From NCBI GenBank assembly GCA_026874595.1, contig CM049318.1, positions 60,484,250 through 60,548,249 of the forward strand: DNA of 64,000 nucleotides, read 5' to 3'. Below are positions 1 through 12,400 of the stretch, piece after piece. The first letter of the stretch is position 1. Every line of letters begins with the position of its first letter. The notes below the pieces were generated by a model, which worked only from the letters and a program-made list of their open reading frames with translations, ran no database searches and was not told the DNA's origin. This stretch comes from Sipunculus nudus. Lineage: Eukaryota; Annelida; Sipuncula; Golfingiida; Sipunculidae. The position numbers and the translations under genes are program-made.

Positions 1-585
1 ATGATTAGCCTATTGGTATTTTGGTGGCATTCATAGTATATATTATTAAAATATGTAATATTATATAAGTGAACCAATGATTACACATAGCAATCATTTA
101 AACATAATTAGATTAATTATTGTAACCTGTCATTATAATCAGTGTTTCAGTAAGTTCTCTAAGATGTGAGATATAAAGAATATTTTAGTATATACTTTTA
201 AAGAATAATTACATCAAATATTGAAAATGCTGCAAGTAAACCATATTTTCAATTGTGCCAGGTTATCATTTTACTAATATGTTGATTATAAAATAATGTG
301 TAGTCAATTATTCAAATGTTTTGTTATTATTTGACACAAAACAGGGTTTTGTTTACATGTAAACCTGTGTTAGTATGGCTAATCTAATATTAGCATGTGA
401 GATCAGAATCCATCAGAGATTTGTCGGTTTAACAGGTGAAAATGGGCAACAGTTTTCTTGCCCTTTCATGAAATGTACAAGCAGAATTTAGTGATTTTGC
501 CCATATTTCATAAAACTGAAATATATTAGCTAATAAATAAGAAAATCTTGTTGTACTCTTAGACTGAATCTGATATCATTTGTCC
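1..585. other. AT-rich non-coding sequence
   Basis: No open frame, tandem repeat or transposon end was recognised here. It probably belongs to the long first intron or 3' flank of the EPB41L5-type gene whose first exon is at 18682-18831 on the minus strand. Around 430-480 there is a fragment with 'ttgcccttt' wording that resembles the ACTTGCCC repeat family seen at 8740-8960, but it is too short to call. Confidence 0.5.
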
Positions 586-790
586 TGATAGGATTTCAAA
601 TTCACCTACTAGGATTGGAAATTGCCCTAGTGGAATTTTAATTTCCCCTAGGAGAGATTATAACTGTGATTTCCACTGGGCTTAAGCCAGAGGAGATCCC
701 AATTGTGATCTCTCTTAGGGGAGATCCCAATTGTGATCTCACCTAGTCGAATTTCCAGTCCCACTGGATTGTAATCTCCACTGTGAAAGA
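586..790. repeat. Degenerate palindrome cluster (cctaggngagat type)
   Basis: The segment alternates short inverted words such as 'cccctaggagagatt', 'gagatcccaattgtgatctc' and 'cacctagtcgaatttcc'. The same vocabulary in sharper form occurs at 29268-29435, so both look like members of one palindromic repeat family. No coding potential was seen. Confidence 0.6.
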
Positions 791-1645
791 TATATTAATC
801 AGATGATCTAGGTACATAAAGAGGTGATGGATATTTAAGCAGTGAAATTAAAGATGTGATCTGTATATTGCTGTGGTGATGGGGATGTTGATCTGTGATG
901 GATAATAAATTAAAGAGACGATCTGGACATCAAAGATGAAGGATGTTAAGGAGGTGTGATGGAAATTAAAGAGATGTGACTTGTAAAGGTGTGATGGATA
1001 TTAAAGAGGTATGACTTGTTAAGGTGTGATGGATATTAAAGAGGTATGACTTGTAAAGGTGTGATGGATATTAAAGAGGTGTGACTTGTTAAGGTGTGAT
1101 GGATATTAAAGAGGTGTGACTTGTAAAGGTGTGATGGATATTAAAGAGGTATGACTTGTAAAGGTTTGATGGATATTAAAGAGGTGTGACTTGTAAAGGT
1201 GTGATGGATATTAAAGAGGTGTGACTTGTTAAGGTGTGATGGATATTAAAGAGGTGTGACTCAAAAGGTGTAATGGATATTAAAGAGATGTGACTTGTAC
1301 AGGTGTGATGGATATTAAAGAGGTATGACTTGTAAAGGTGTGATGGATATTAAAGAGGTGTGACTTGTAAAGGTGTGATGGATATTAAAGAGGTGTGACT
1401 TGTAAAGGTGTGATGGATATTAAAGAGGTGTGACTTGTAAAAGGTGTGATGGATATTAAAGAGGTGTGACTTGTAAAGGTGTGATGGATATTAAAGAGGT
1501 GTGCTTTGTCAAGGTGTGATGGATATTAAAGAGGTGTGACTTGTAAAGGTGTGTTGGATATTAAAGAGGTGTGACTTGTTAAGGTATGATGGATATTAAA
1601 GAGGTGTGACTTGTAAAGGTGTGATGGATATTGAAGGGATGGTCT
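790..1645. repeat. 35-bp tandem array
   Basis: About 20 consecutive units of 35 bp run from about 940 to 1640. Each contains the core 'gtgatggatattaaagaggt' followed by 'gtgacttgtaaaggt'. Units differ by one or two bases (gta/gtt, gtg/atg). The 790-940 flank has degenerate versions of the core. No frame stays open through the array. Confidence 0.9.
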
Positions 1646-2431
1646 GGATATTATTTAAAGGGACATAATCAGGAGCAATATTAATATTGTGTCTATTCTT
1701 TCACCCTATCAGTTGACTTTTGCTTTAATACAAAGGTTTCCAGGCAAAACCAAACCAGCACACCGTCTCAGTACCTCCCATTGAACTGTTAACAGTTTAA
1801 CACCTTGTTATGGTTTTGGGTGTTACTGTTAGTAAACATAGTCCACTTGTGTCAGTTTACAATAACAAGGCTGAGTGACCTTTGTGACCAGAGGTCTGAT
1901 TTTGCCCATGTGCAACAGATCCCAAAAAAAGAGTACCCCATACATGGACCTTCATGTCTTCTAATTTATTTCTGCTGGATGGACATTATAGTCTAAGGGC
2001 CCAATATAAAATCATTGTAGAACTAGTTACAACAGATTTGTACAATAGGTCTAGGGGTCACAGCAGAAAATACATATGTAACACAGGTCCTTCCTGGTCA
2101 TGTATTGGGTCCCAGACCTGAATCACCACAACATGCAATGTTTCAGCCAGCAGGAACATGTTTTACATTTTTGGGGCCAAGTCCGTCAGGGCATCTCCTG
2201 ATTGACAGGTGTTGTGGCCCAGGTGATGCACAGATACCCACACCCTGTTTTTTGTTGAGAAATGGCAACCTGTGATCGAGCCCGGTCCACTTTTTTTAAC
2301 ATATGTTTACAGGAGTAACCAAACAGTTTCAGGACAATATTTTGGCAGGTACCAACCAATTTATTTAAAAGAGAAGACGCTATTTTTTGTGTCAATGCAA
2401 CATGCTTTATAGGTGATTAGGCCCCTTTTAA
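1646..2431. other. Unique spacer between two related arrays
   Basis: This stretch separates the 35-bp and 55-bp arrays and has no copies of their shared core. Short open frames exist on both strands, but none has recognisable protein content or splice context. Nothing else is seen. Confidence 0.45.
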
Positions 2432-2720
2432 GTTGTGATGGATATTAAAGAGGTGTAGATATTTAAGAGGTGATCTGGATATTAAAGTTGTGATGGATAT
2501 TAAAGAGGTGTAGATATTTATGTGGTGATCTGGATATTAAAGTTGTGATGGATATTAAAGAGGTGTAGATATTTAAGTGGTGATCTGGATATTAAAGTTG
2601 TGATGGATATTAAAGAGGTGTAGATATTTTAGTGGATATCTGGATATTAAAGTGGTGATGGATATTAAGGTATGAGGATAGTGAATATCAAGAGATGATC
2701 ATGATTTTAAAGTTGTGATG
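2432..2720. repeat. 55-bp tandem array
   Basis: Four to five units of about 55 bp combine 'gtgatggatattaaagaggt' with 'gtagatatttaagtggtgat' and 'ctggatattaaagtt'. The first core is the same as in the 35-bp array at 940-1640, so the two arrays share an ancestor and differ in the linker. Confidence 0.88.
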
Positions 2721-5700
2721 GACATAAAACAGATGTCAGATACAGATATTAAGCAGTAAAGCATTAAAGGTCTGTATATAAATGCCTGTAACACACATCA
2801 GAAGTGGTTTGAATGCACTGGTTTTCACTGTATAATCTTATCACAGACAGTACACATGATGGAGGTAAGCCGTGCACCGACTCACTCTCTACAGATTAGC
2901 CACTCAGGCCCACAGAGAAGCTTATTAGGACATCGGCCAGAGAAGGGTTTTATTTGAGCATGCCAAATACTGATCCTCTTGACACAGTCCGTTCGTGAGA
3001 GCTGGCCGGCCAATGAACCAGTGTTACCTGAACTCTGGCGGTCAGCTGATGATATACACTATATACATTTACTTGATAAACAAATTATCCTTTATAATAA
3101 ATCTTAGTCCTTGCTCTTTGTCACGTACTTCTTCTATTATCAGCTCTTCTGTCCAGAGGGACACCGAAATTTACTATTGCAGGGTTTGAAATTTGTTGAT
3201 GATGGTGAGCCTGTATTAACATGCAGCCTTTGGCATACACTTTAAACGAAACATTCTTATATTATCTGCTGTTCCCGCACTTGACACCATTGTTTTTAAT
3301 ATAAAGCAGGGTTTGAAATTTGTTTAGAAAGTTACAGGCCAGAAAGGTCTGTAGTTTACAGACTTCCAACAATGTGAATTTCTTAAGTCCATGAAGCCGT
3401 ATAAATGTCTTTATGGTATTTAAACATCAAAGTATGAAAATTACACTGAGACGCCAATGTTTACATCCTAAATACAACTATGGCACACAGTTTATTATGT
3501 ACATTTTTTTTTGGTTTACACCATTCAGACCATGTCTTTGAAGCAACTTCAGGACCAAAGGCTCTAAGTTACACATACGAGATACTGGTGTCCCGGGTTG
3601 CTTGTAAAATCAAGTTTAACAATTGAATGATAACAAACAATTATAAGTTACTGCAAAAATGCAACAAATTTAATTTATTATGAAAGAAACAATCAATCAT
3701 CAATAAACTCAATTGACTGAGACACCAACTCCAGTTACCTGAAGTGGGAACATCTGTGCTTCTTAGAAGTCTAATTCTAATTAATATTCAAGAAAGTAGA
3801 AGATCCCACAAAAGGTGCACCTCTACAACAAAGCTTTTACAACAGCTGGAGTTTCCACAGCAAAGTATTCCATGGAAGATGCACCTAGAGCTACAGTTTA
3901 TAAAGCATCCTTCACAGGAAGCACCTCTAGTGCCCCTATATGTTATTGTTTAAGTATTTTGCATCGTTGGTATCTCTATGGTTAAGCACCCTGCAGAGGG
4001 TGCACTTCTGATGGGTGCACTTCTTTTGTAATGTATTCCATATATTCATTTGAGGGCGTAATTCTTCAACACAGTATCCCACACTGGGTGCACATCTACA
4101 CTCAACAGTGAAGGGCCAAGGATACCAACGGGGTGTGTTCTAAACAGCAAATCAACCCAAAAAGAATGTAGTTAAATGTAAGGTTTCAAGAGATGACCCA
4201 GCAAGCTGTGTACTACTGACCCTATCAGTATGTGTCTGTCTAACAGACATATATACTTCTCACACAAGTCATTTAGTATAACTCATAATTTTTTTTTCAT
4301 TTTCACTACTCTATCATGGGATCTGACAATCTCTGTACTGGTGGGGATACACATGTCCACTTTCAAATGCAATTTTTACCCTGTCCCTGCAAAGCCAGGG
4401 TTATTAGCTTTTGGTCTGTATGTCCATGTGTATGTGTTAATGTTCTGAGGAGCAAGGTCTCTTGCAGTGCAGCTAAGTGAAGATGAGCTGTTATTGAACC
4501 ATCACCAGATGTGGCCTGTTTCTGAAGGCTGTACCATTCTTTGGTAATCTCAACCTGTTGATCTGGTTCTGTTATCTCAGCACTGTCGTACTAACCTCTT
4601 TAACATCACTGTCAGCAGACTAACTTAGTAAGTCACAATCTTTGGAAGGAACTGAAGTGACATGTTTGCGTAAGAAAAAAAAATTACATGAATAAAGTCA
4701 CAATGTTTATTACTGAACCAGACACAAACTTAATGGGAGAAAAAATACCCCTTAAATTCTCACTTTTTCAAATTTTTATATTTCATTGTAATACAGGACT
4801 GAAGAGACTTTATTTCCTTCAAAAGTTTGTGACTTTTTTCTGTGGCTTTACTTCCCGCCTATAATGATTACTTCCTGATACTTTTTTCTGGCCATCTACT
4901 TTAACTGATGTCACATTTTAATCTAAAACTTTGTCAGGAGGGTGTTTAAAACAGGAAATAAATGTACATGGTGTTCATAGTGTAGGTGAATGTGCAATAT
5001 AGATCAAACGCTATACTGTGACCTACTCTGCTCTGCAAAACAAAACAGTTCCTCTTTAAACATATACATATATGTTAAACATTGACCATTTCCTTCACAA
5101 TCCCTGATGTTCAGCTTGAGATTTCTACAATACAATTAAAGTTAAAAAATTATCCCCTGCTAGGAACATACTATTGATAGGACTCCCTGAACCTTGGACC
5201 TAACGTAACTTTCTTGTCATATATATCACCATAGTTAAGATTTGCACTGAAAACTGAAAACGCCAGGTCTGACCTACAATGACCTTGGTTCAGTCAATGC
5301 GACCATCTGGCATTAAGATATTATCAGGGCAAACAGTACTTACTACAGGTAAAGTCTTGTTAGAGTACATGTCAATATTTGATATTGATATCTGTGCAAA
5401 CTGGAAACATTAACAAACACTGAGAGTGATATCTTATCAGACAGTTCACAATTACAGCTGGCTTAGTATCAGCTTTTCATGAAATAAACACCTAGGATCC
5501 AAGTTAAACCTTTAGAAAACAAGCAAATTATACACATACTATTGCACTTGCTGTATCATGAGACCCTCGATATTCTTTCCAAATTCCATTTCATTATTAC
5601 TAGCGATATACCCTTAATTCCACCATACAACTTGTGATATCCAGTCCATAAAAAAAAAGTGAATGGATATGAATAGTTTTGAAATGCCTGTGTGATCAAT

Positions 5701-7068
5701 GAATCTGAGAGAGATAGAAAAGGTGTTGAAATATGATACAAAGATACTGCAAGGACAGTCTCAAGGCACCAATCTATTTGTGGAAAAAATCTGGTGGTGA
5801 CTGGACCCATAACATTAACAGTTGAGAAGAAGCCAGAGTTAAAGCTTTAGGGTGAAAATACTCACTTAGCAAATTATAGCAGCAGACAGACAGTGAATGT
5901 TATAAATTTAGGATGGGAAATGACAGCATCTGTAGACAGAATTATTTTGAATTTGACCAAGAATACCACCTCAGAACAACACAGAGGGTCACAATATGAG
6001 CTCTTATGTATGGTCAGTTTAACAAAGACATGAATGACAATATATGACAATATGTGACAAGTTGACAATGCTCCCAGGCCAGCTGACACACAACCTAGAC
6101 CTATTCTGTATCACCAGAACATGCTAATACCCAAAGCTAACAGTGACATATAAAAGCTGTATATTTACCTGAGCCCAAGCTGTCAATAGCTACTTAATAC
6201 CTTATGTGTCTCATTTACAGTTCACCCACATTTGGGTAGGGGGATATATATACCTATACATAAGAAGTAGGTCTGCTTCTCACATATGCTAATGAAGTTG
6301 TGTTTAAATGCACAGGGAATCTTACCTAATTGTATCCAGCTACATCTTATGATCATGTTTTATACTGTGTATTTAATTCACTAAGCCCCTATATGACAGG
6401 GAGGTCTACATGGGTTTAATGAGTTTATTTCATATTTGGGTAAAAAATTTTGTGGGTGGACCTTTTTAGGTATCCCCATATGAGAAACCATCAATTTCAA
6501 TTTTTTAATTAAATTTTTTACCGTCTTCTTTCTTCCATTTTTTTGTGTTAGATCTCCAATATGACTGATTTTCAAAAGGTGCAATCTCGGCACAATATAA
6601 AGGGGAAGGCTCTCAGTAAATGCTTGCCGCTTGCATACATATAGTTTATTTAACTGAATGCTGCATATTTGTGAGCCAATTTTATTGTTCACCTGAACAG
6701 AACAATCAACATCCTTTTTAAATGATATCCATTACTTACTGATCTGAATAAGCAGCTGCAAAGATTGACCATATCCAACAGGGTCAAAAGAGAAATTTGG
6801 CAGAAATACAGATCATACAACACATATGGACGGATGAGAGAGATACCTTGAACATATTCCAGCACATACCATTGGTAACAATAAACATGTCATGCTTCCT
6901 GATGCAGTTTCCAAAGAATTTCATTGTTATTAAAGAAAACCTGATATATGCCACGCAGAAAATAACAAATTCTTTGTCCTAGTTGGCCAAAATGGACATT
7001 TTATAAGAAAATAAAGTATACACAAATGCACACCTTATCTTTGTTTTTCTAGCAAATAGGTACAATGA
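2721..7068. other. Non-coding sequence, no gene recognised
   Basis: AT-rich sequence with only short chance open frames. A small direct repeat, 'gcagggtttgaaatttgtt', occurs near 3180 and again near 3307. A stretch at about 3740-4100 repeats 'tgcacctct'-like words. Neither forms a clear element. This is probably intronic to the minus-strand EPB41L5-type gene or downstream of it. Confidence 0.45.
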
Positions 7069-7665
7069 ATTGAAGCTAGTGGTGGAAGTCGGTTCCTTTT
7101 TCATAATCGATCATCGGTTTGAGCAAACCGATAGATGATTGATTAATAATCGGTTCAGGCAAATATAAAGAAACATGCAGTTTTCTGTGAAACTGTACTT
7201 TCTTAACCAAGCCCGCATGTCTTAGTAATTCTACCTTAAGAAAAAAGGTTTTTGCCTTTTTTTTATATTTTTTCCTATTATTAGTAAAATATGCTTTTGA
7301 AAATTTCATTTTAATTATTTATTATAATCAAGAATTAAACCACAATCCAGGATATCTACTTGCTGCATAGACCCAGAGAATTTATGGTGCATTTTAACGC
7401 CATACCACCCATACTGTGCAATGTACATCTCGTTACAAAACTCCCCGCTAATTCTGAAGCTCCCTGCCAGAGGTTTATTACGTCCTCCGTTCTCGCATCT
7501 ACCGTGGTAAACTCAGTTACATACGGAAGTTATTTGGGAACACAGATTCATTATTATGCTTATGATGTAATCGACAGTTGGCTTTGGTAATCAAGCGCTT
7601 GAAAGTGGCAGCAAACCGACTGACTTTCGATAAAACTCGATGATCGGCCCACCACTAATTGAAGC
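7069..7665. mobile_element. Non-autonomous hAT-type element with 8-bp target duplication
   Basis: The element body is 7077-7657 (581 bp), opening TAGTGGTGG and closing CCACCACTA. It is flanked on both sides by the identical 8-bp duplication 'attgaagc' (7069-7076 and 7658-7665). Subterminal 'cgatcatcgg' and 'cgatgatcgg' extend the inverted symmetry. An 8-bp duplication with short terminal repeats is the hallmark of hAT transposons. No transposase frame is present, so it would need a helper element. Confidence 0.85.
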
Positions 7666-7780
7666 TTACTAAAATACTACCAGAACTTACTGGCCAATAT
7701 GGTAGTGTTTTGGTTTATTCCTATAGAAATTCTTAAGTCAAGGGTCAGTGAATACTGGTAGCTGTCTTTAATTATTATAT

Positions 7781-8100
7781 TACACACACACACACACACA
7801 TATATATATATGGTCCAGACCAAATCCCATTTGGGAATCAGTCCAGCCTATACCCCAATTGGGATATGGGCTGGACAAGGGCTAGATTTGATTTGATAAT
7901 TAAAATGAGCCTTGTGGACATAAAGTGAGCAAGTAGACAGAGTTATGAGCTGGTTCAGGGGTATGGGTAGCCATAACCTTCATCTGATTGGACAGGAAGT
8001 CATTCTCTTTGTTATCAATTGAAGATCAGGATTTACGCCGAACGGAATCAAGATCAGGATCTGGTTTGGACCAATTCCCAATTTGTATATATATATACTT
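7781..8100. repeat. Dinucleotide repeats flanking an inverted-repeat segment
   Basis: A (CA)n(TA)n microsatellite at about 7783-7810 is followed by 'ggtccagaccaaatccca', which recurs in inverted and diverged form near 8055-8085 ('ggtttggaccaattccca'), next to another TA run. This suggests a small MITE inserted in a TA microsatellite. No duplication of target could be defined. Confidence 0.45.
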
Positions 8101-8622
8101 ATCAATAAACCTGACTTTCATGGCTGGTGATCACAGTAAGTACTATGCATGCAAGACAGAATGATATCCTAGATATAGAACAAATACTGGCAGGTTAGCA
8201 TTCTTGTTACTATATTATTTTCTCCTGAGTCATTAAGTGTCCTTGATTAGACACAGATGTGGGTCAAATGTCACAGTTCTTGCCCTGGGACTGGGACCTG
8301 TATTGCTTGTTCAGGGACATGTCATTAAAGCCAGATAAAAACATCTGCTGCTTAGGTTACACTTAAAGAACTCTTCAGAGTTGAGACTTGTAATCCAATA
8401 TCAAAGATTTAACTAGCAATGTATGAATACAGCCATGACCTTATTTTATTTACTTTATTCCAGTATTGATGGTGCCCTGACTCATAGTAAACATTTAAAG
8501 CTCCCATAAAATTATTAACCTCGTTTGTTTATAATTCTCACATGATCCTATTGTTTACAAATATGTATACTTACTCCAAGGTTACAACTGCAATCAGCAG
8601 AATGACAGTCACCGAGTTGCAT
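8101..8622. other. Non-coding sequence
   Basis: No gene, array or transposon end recognised between the inverted-repeat segment and the poly-G tract. Confidence 0.4.
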
Positions 8623-8641
8623 GGGGGGGGGGGGGGGGGGG
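8623..8641 (+). repeat. Poly-G tract
   Basis: An uninterrupted run of 19 G residues. Similar C runs occur at 18272-18285, 19488-19503 and 27178-27190. Length in the assembly may be unreliable. Confidence 0.9.
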
Positions 8642-8729
8642 TTAAATGATCTGATTCTCATTATTTTTTTTATATAATTATTGGTCCATGGTCAGTCTGA
8701 GCACAATTTACTGAATGAGGATGAATGCA

Positions 8730-8965
8730 CAGGGTTTCACATTAACGGGCAAGTAACATCATGCTTTTACTTGCCCTACATGAATTTTTACTTGCCCTAC
8801 AAATAGTGTTGATTGTATTCAAGAACACAAAGGTCCTTTTACATGCCTTTGGTATAAGTTTATGTTGGACTCACTTGCCCAACTTCTAGTTGCCCTACCA
8901 ATATTTTCTGTAACTTTACTTGCCCCAGGCAAGCGGTTAACCATTAATGTCCAGCCCTGACACAA
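8730..8965. repeat. ACTTGCCC-type interspersed repeat
   Basis: The segment contains several copies of 'acttgccc' and 'ttgccctac' between 'cagggtttcacattaac' and 'ccattaatgtccagccctg'. These outer words are imperfect inverted repeats with hAT-like CAGGG ends. Related wording bounds 60930-62395. No matching target duplication was found. Confidence 0.55.
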
Positions 8966-9009
8966 CCATATGATAAGATTCATGTTAATACTTGGCCTCT
9001 GGGATTTCA

Positions 9010-9140
9010 AGTTTTGCATGCACAGGACAAGGAATAATCCAGAAGTCATAACCTCTTAAATTATGACATAGAGCAAATCTCATAGGGTCTTTTGAGTGTT
9101 CACCATTTTGCCATTGTTAAATGAAATCCTACCGTAGTAC
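9010..9140 (-). repeat. Fragment of the 'agaagtcataacct' SINE-like repeat
   Basis: Contains 'aatccagaagtcataacct' and a following segment similar to those at 47298-47460 and 60395-60550, but it lacks the tRNA-like portion seen in those copies. It is therefore read as a truncated copy. Confidence 0.5.
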
Positions 9141-9191
9141 AAGGTCTAAAACATTAGGCTATGTACAGCTGTGAATGCATGACTCAGTAGA

Positions 9192-9613
9192 CATTAATAC
9201 ATGACCAAAGCCAAAAGAGGTATACGCTCATCGAGCAGCTACAGGTTGCTGTGGTCAAGACCTCAGCCCTGCGCGCTCCTTAAGCATGTTCTCCGAGCCA
9301 ATAGTCACAGTGCCACGCCAAGCCAAGCAGGGATCCGTAGAGGGTGCCATCGTCTATCCCGAGCCGTTGTCCTTTTAGAAAGCTACAGCATCCACAGCCA
9401 CAAAGCCAGAAGCAACCCACATTCCCTCCACTGATCCCAGCAGCGGAGACCCAGCCATGTCATTCGAGAGCCGAACTCGATCCTCGTGAACAACACTACT
9501 TAGAGACCCATAGCCCTTTTACTTGCGGTTTCGGCCATTTGGACCGTATTAACCAGGTTTCCCAGTTATGCAAGTTTTAGCAAGTTTTTTCGTCATCGGC
9601 ATTAATACATGAC
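9192..9613. mobile_element. 394-bp GC-richer insertion flanked by 14-bp direct repeats
   Basis: The 14-bp word 'cattaatacatgac' occurs at 9192-9205 and 9600-9613. The 394 bp between (9206-9599) are visibly richer in G and C than the neighbourhood and carry overlapping open frames of 77 and 78 codons on the plus strand. I recognise no protein, tRNA or rRNA in it. A duplication of this length points to target-primed reverse transcription (a SINE or processed transcript) more than to a cut-and-paste element. No poly-A tail is seen, though 'agttttttcgtcatcgg' closes the right end. Confidence 0.6.
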
Positions 9614-10900
9614 ATGTGAGCCTACTTGAGTCATAACACAAGTCATACAGGGACATGAACTGTAATGACCATCAATCCTATTGCATTGATATTGTGGTAA
9701 AAAGCCCGTAATCTTAGCATTTGTCTAAGATTGATGAATTAACACAAAAGAATACATCTGAACTAACAAACACAAGTGAAATCCATCCCTATTGTAACAA
9801 GTAATTGCCTGTGCTGTGTACAAGTTGGCTATCACCCAGTTACCTTGTGAGCCATGCTTATAATCATGTAGTCAGAAATTCAACAAATATGTAGGGGGAT
9901 TTACCTAATTAATATGACAAGTTACAACAGTATTTTCTTGAATATGGTAGGTGTTGTTAGAAAGTACACAAATATATCTAATGCTTGGTCTGGTTTATAT
10001 TTGGTGACAGTGTCCCTGTAGGCCATGAAGCCTTGTCAAAAATAAGGAAAATAGTTGAAATCCTTATGTAGCTGTTCTTGCCAAACCTTGACAAGGCACT
10101 CTGACATCGAAAAACTCTTTTATGTCAGAGGGCTGGAATGGGGCTGGGCTATGTCCTGTTCTCACACATGATAAATATGTGTAAACTTACTTATAACATA
10201 ATACCTATGTTTACAATAGAAACACATAGGCTACAGGATTATCTCATATATTAACCAACATATGGACCTTCACATCCGTTGAGAGGATGTTCAGTTCTGT
10301 ATATGGTCACAAATATCACACTCCAAAAACAACCAACTGATTCCGATTATCAGTCGGTTTATAGGTCAACTGAATTTTACTGATCAGCAATCATGACATC
10401 ACAACAGATTTCCCAACACTACCATATAATATTAGTGACTCACGCTTGTGCCCAGCCTGAAGAAGCAAGGCCATACACCAACACTGGTGTAAGTCAGCAC
10501 GATTCAATTAGGTTACTGGGATAACTAAGATGCTTGTGAGCAGTTCTAACACAGTAACCACACACCTATACACGAGGCCCAGTAGCTCAGTAGCTTTCGG
10601 GCCTCAAGACAGTGTCAGGTTACACTGGGCTGGAGTGATTCACAGCCAGCTGTAGACATGTCACAGAGAGTGCAAAATAAACACCCCAATTGTGCCCTAA
10701 CAATTTACTAACCCACTTTACTTAATGAGTGACGTCACCTATATCTCCATGGCAGGAAGTAGGTACTCAGATTTAAAACCCTAATGATGACAGTGGTTAT
10801 ATAAAGACCCTCAAGAAGGCTCCTGTGAGAAAAAAAAAATACATAGGCAATTGAAACTTAAACCTGCCTGTCAATATTGTACTATAATCTGACAGTTCCC
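9614..10900. other. Non-coding sequence, no gene recognised
   Basis: Only short unconserved open frames. No array or transposon boundary was identified. Likely intronic or flanking sequence. Confidence 0.4.
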
Positions 10901-10939
10901 AGATTAAAGACACAGGTAGGTGCTGTGATAAATCAAACA

Positions 10940-12400
10940 GTTTCCACTGTAATAAGACACTAGCAGGTGCTGATCAGAAAATGCCCCATCAGAAGACACA
11001 AGTTGGTACTGATCAGACAATTTCCAGTAAGAAGACCCACATTTACCAGTGCTGGTCAGGCAGTCTCTAGTTCAAAGACAAGTACATGCTAATCAGACCA
11101 TTTTGAGTCAGAATACACAGATAGGTCGTGATCAGACAGGCTGAATTCATATGACACAAGTAGGTTCTGACAAGTCTCTAGTTCAAAGACAAGTAGGTGC
11201 TGATCAGACAATTTTCGGTCAGAATACACAGATAGGTGCTGATCAGACAGTCTGAATTCAGAAGACACATGAAGGTGCTGATTAGTCGTCTAGATAGATG
11301 ACAACTAGGTGCTGATCAGACAGTCTGCATTCAGAAGACACAAGTAGGTGCTGACAAGTCTCTAGTTCAAAGACAAGTAGGTGCTGATCCGACCATTTTC
11401 AGTCAGAATACACAGATAGGTGCTGATCAGACAGTCTGAATTCAGAAGACACAGGAAGGTGCTGATTAGTCGTCTAGATAGATGACAACTAGGTGCTGAT
11501 CAGACAGTCTGCATTCAGAAGACACAAGTAGGTTCTGACAAGTCTCTAGTTCAAAGACAAGTAGGTGCTGATCATACCATTTTGAGTCAGAATACACAGA
11601 TAGGTGCTGATCAGACAGTCTAAATTCAGAAGACACAGGCAGGTGCTGATTAGTCTATAGACAGATGATAACTAGGTGCTGATCCCACCATTTTGAGTCA
11701 GAATACACAGATAGGTGCTGATCAGACAGTCTGAATTCAGAAGACACAGATAGGTGCTGACAAGTCTCTAGTTCAAAAACAAGTAGGTGCTGATCAGACC
11801 ATTTTCAGTCAGAATACACAGATAGGTGCTGATCAGACAGTCTGAATTCAGAAGACAAAGAAAGGTGCTGATTAGTCTATAGATAGATGACAACTAGGTG
11901 CTGATCCGACCATTTTGAGTCAGAATACACAGATAGGTGCTGATCAAGTCTCTAGTCCAAAGACAAGTAGGTCCTGATCAGACCATTTTGAGTCAGAATA
12001 CACAGGTGCTGATCAGACAGTCTGAATTCAGAAGACACAAGTAAAAAAACAAGTAGGTGCTGATCAGACCATTTTGAGTCAGAATACACAGATAGGTGGT
12101 GATCAGACAGTCTGAATTCAGAAGACATAAGTAGGTGCTGATAAGTCTCTAGATAGAAGACAAGTAGGTTGTGATCAGACAGTCTGAATTCAGAAGACAC
12201 ATGAAGGTGCTGATTAGTCGTCTAGATAGAAGACACAAGTAGGTGCTGATCTGGTAGTCTCCAGTCAGAAGACATATATTCCATTCATGTGTCAGCGCTG
12301 ATCAGACAGGTTCAAGTTAGAAAGACACATGAAGGTGCTGATCTGACAATTTCCAGTTAGAGGACACACTTAAAGAAGTGCTGATCAGACTTGTATTTCT
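10940..12400. repeat. Higher-order tandem array, 184-bp super-unit
   Basis: Monomers of roughly 40-50 bp all contain 'aggtgctgatcagaca' followed by variants such as 'gtctgaattcagaagaca', 'ttttgagtcagaatacaca' or 'gtctctagttcaaagaca'. Between about 11231 and 11599 the monomers repeat in a fixed order, with the same type returning at 11231, 11415 and 11599 (184 bp apart). The edges are degenerate. Minus-strand open frames here only reflect the repeat. Confidence 0.88.

Noticed and set aside
790-1645. Possible CRISPR-like array
   Set aside because: Units are contiguous with no unique spacers and the genome is eukaryotic.
9201-9580. Overlapping 77- and 78-codon frames in the 394-bp insertion
   Set aside because: Two overlapping frames with arginine- and serine-rich composition are expected from GC-richer sequence; neither resembles a known family.
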